From: Planctomycetaceae bacterium | GTDB taxonomy: Bacteria; Planctomycetota; Planctomycetia; Planctomycetales; Planctomycetaceae | DNA length: 8,694 bases | Assembly (NCBI GenBank): GCA_003445035.1 | Contig: DLVV01000152.1 | Span: forward strand, 1 to 8,694 | Direction: 5' to 3' | Shown: positions 7,670 through 8,694 of the stretch, piece by piece | How positions within the stretch are numbered: the first letter of the stretch is position 1 | Layout: the number at the start of each line of letters is the position of its first letter | Notes under the pieces: model-generated | The model's input: only the letters and a program-made list of their open reading frames with translations | Database searches by the model: none | What the model was told of the DNA's origin: nothing | Translations under genes and position numbers: made by a program

Positions 7670-8694
7670 ATGGTCAACCGCAATCTCATTCGCGAGTTCA
7701 GCGTCTCCGACGAAGACCTCGAAAAGGCCTTCGGTGAAACGCTTCAGGAAATCGACTCGGCCGCCGGCAACCTCGATGCGATCTACAACACCGCATCCGA
7801 CAGCTTCGAACTGAACACGATCATCGAAGGCACCGTGCTGCGGGTGGAGGGTGACGATGTGCTTATCGACATCGGTTACAAGAGCGAGGGGATGGTGCCC
7901 GTAGACGAGTTTCGCGAAGGGGACGAGTTGAACGTTCCCGAAACCGGGTCGAAGGTGTCGGTCCTGCTCGAGGAAATCGAAGACGAATTCGGATTGATCA
8001 TCCTCTCGAAACGGAAAGCCGATCGCATCCGCGAGTGGGAAGAGGTGATCGAAAATCACTCCGAGGGCGATATCGTCACCGGCGAAGTCCTCCGAAAGAT
8101 CAAGGGCGGCCTGCTGGTCAACATCGGCGTGAATGTCTTCCTGCCTGCCAGCCAGGTTGACATCCGTCGTCCGCACGACATCGGCGCCTTCGTCGGACAG
8201 GACATCGAATGTGTCATCCTCAAGATCGATGAGTCCCGCCGCAATATCGTCGTCTCCCGCCGAAAACTTATCGAGGAAGAACGGAACAAGAAGAAAGAGG
8301 CGTTGATGCTGGAGATCGCGGAGGGACACCTCCGGACCGGCATCGTCAAGAACATCGCCGACTTTGGTGCGTTCGTCGACCTCGGCGGTATCGATGGACT
8401 TCTCCACATCACCGACATGAGCTGGGCCCGGATCAATCATCCCTCGGACATGGTCAAGATTGACGAGGAAATCGAGGTGATGATCCTCAACATCGATCGT
8501 GAAAAAGAGAAGATCGCCCTGGGCCTCAAACAGAAGACCCCCAGCCCATGGGAAGGCATCGAGGACAAATTCCCGGTCGAATCTCGTGTGACCGGCGAGG
8601 TGGTCAACGTCATGACCTACGGGGCCTTTGTCAAACTGGAAGACGGCATCGAAGGACTCGTCCACATCAGCGAGATGTCCTGGACCAAGCGGAT
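7670..8694 (+). CDS. rpsA: 30S ribosomal protein S1, 5' part (3' end outside window)
   Basis: S1 binds mRNA on the small ribosomal subunit and helps recruit and unfold messages, notably those without strong Shine-Dalgarno sites. The frame is open from the ATG at 7670 to the window end (341 codons), with no stop. Four S1 RNA-binding OB domains are visible: about residues 50-116 (starting IIEGTVLRVEGDDVLIDIG), 134-199 (VTGEVLRKIKGGLLVNIG), 220-288 (RTGIVKNIADFGAFVDLGG, then LLHITDMSW), and 305 onward (RVTGEVVNVMTYGAFVKLE, then LVHISEMSW, cut). Domains 3 and 4 carry the strongest S1 signature; 1 and 2 are more divergent, as in typical bacterial S1, where they dock on the ribosome. The leader peptide MVNRNLIREF is planctomycete-like from memory. 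The start codon has no Shine-Dalgarno; in-frame TTG at 7607 is possible but less likely. Total domain number cannot be seen. Confidence 0.94.
   Translation, partial: MVNRNLIREFSVSDEDLEKAFGETLQEIDSAAGNLDAIYNTASDSFELNTIIEGTVLRVEGDDVLIDIGYKSEGMVPVDEFREGDELNVPETGSKVSVLLEEIEDEFGLIILSKRKADRIREWEEVIENHSEGDIVTGEVLRKIKGGLLVNIGVNVFLPASQVDIRRPHDIGAFVGQDIECVILKIDESRRNIVVSRRKLIEEERNKKKEALMLEIAEGHLRTGIVKNIADFGAFVDLGGIDGLLHITDMSWARINHPSDMVKIDEEIEVMILNIDREKEKIALGLKQKTPSPWEGIEDKFPVESRVTGEVVNVMTYGAFVKLEDGIEGLVHISEMSWTKR

Noticed and set aside
7634..8665. A 343-codon - strand open frame opposite rpsA.
   Set aside because: It mirrors the codon pattern of S1 (rich in Asp, Val and Phe in the antisense reading), has no family resemblance, and S1 on the + strand has four clear OB domains.
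1..8694. Defence, mobile or secondary-metabolite system.
   Set aside because: All genes belong to recognisable housekeeping or metabolic families with uniform base composition by eye; no transposase, integrase, toxin, nuclease pair, repeat array or tRNA-linked boundary is visible.

Overview
The window looks like chromosomal housekeeping DNA from a GC-rich bacterium, most likely a planctomycete (Planctomycetota). This placement is inference from protein style: the S1 N-terminus beginning MVNRNLIREF, an FtsH with a proline-rich cytosolic extension before its first membrane helix, and a family 2 glycosyltransferase whose catalytic domain follows a leader of about 65 residues. There are seven genes, two of them cut by the window ends. 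I see no tRNA, rRNA, CRISPR array, insertion sequence, phage gene or attachment site, and no gene-free stretch above 300 bases.

Left block (1-1584, + strand): the 3' part of bioF (8-amino-7-oxononanoate synthase, biotin pathway) overlaps by 8 bases an alpha/beta hydrolase of the haloalkane dehalogenase superfamily. The hydrolase resembles OleB (beta-lactone decarboxylase of long-chain olefin synthesis) and has an aspartate nucleophile. The overlap and a strong Shine-Dalgarno inside bioF suggest translational coupling.

Middle block (1593-6149, - strand): in transcription order, a polyprenyl-phosphate-type GT2 glycosyltransferase, the membrane protease ftsH, and a minimal DEAD-box RNA helicase that ends 8 bases from the hydrolase in a convergent arrangement. 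The gaps (82 and 236 bases) leave room for separate promoters, so one operon is possible but not shown.

Right block (6299-8694, + strand): a DUF4432/aldose 1-epimerase-like protein diverges from the glycosyltransferase across a 149-base promoter region. It is followed by a 213-base leader and the first 341 codons of rpsA (ribosomal protein S1). The rpsA leader has an extended -10 promoter candidate, three perfect short hairpins and no Shine-Dalgarno, which recalls the structured, SD-poor leader used for S1 autoregulation in Escherichia coli.

No clearly new multi-gene system is visible. The points most worth a second look are the bioF-coupled Asp-nucleophile hydrolase, the rpsA leader, and the glycosyltransferase leader with its G8 tract beside the start codon. 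All family names come from motif recognition by eye; no database search was run.
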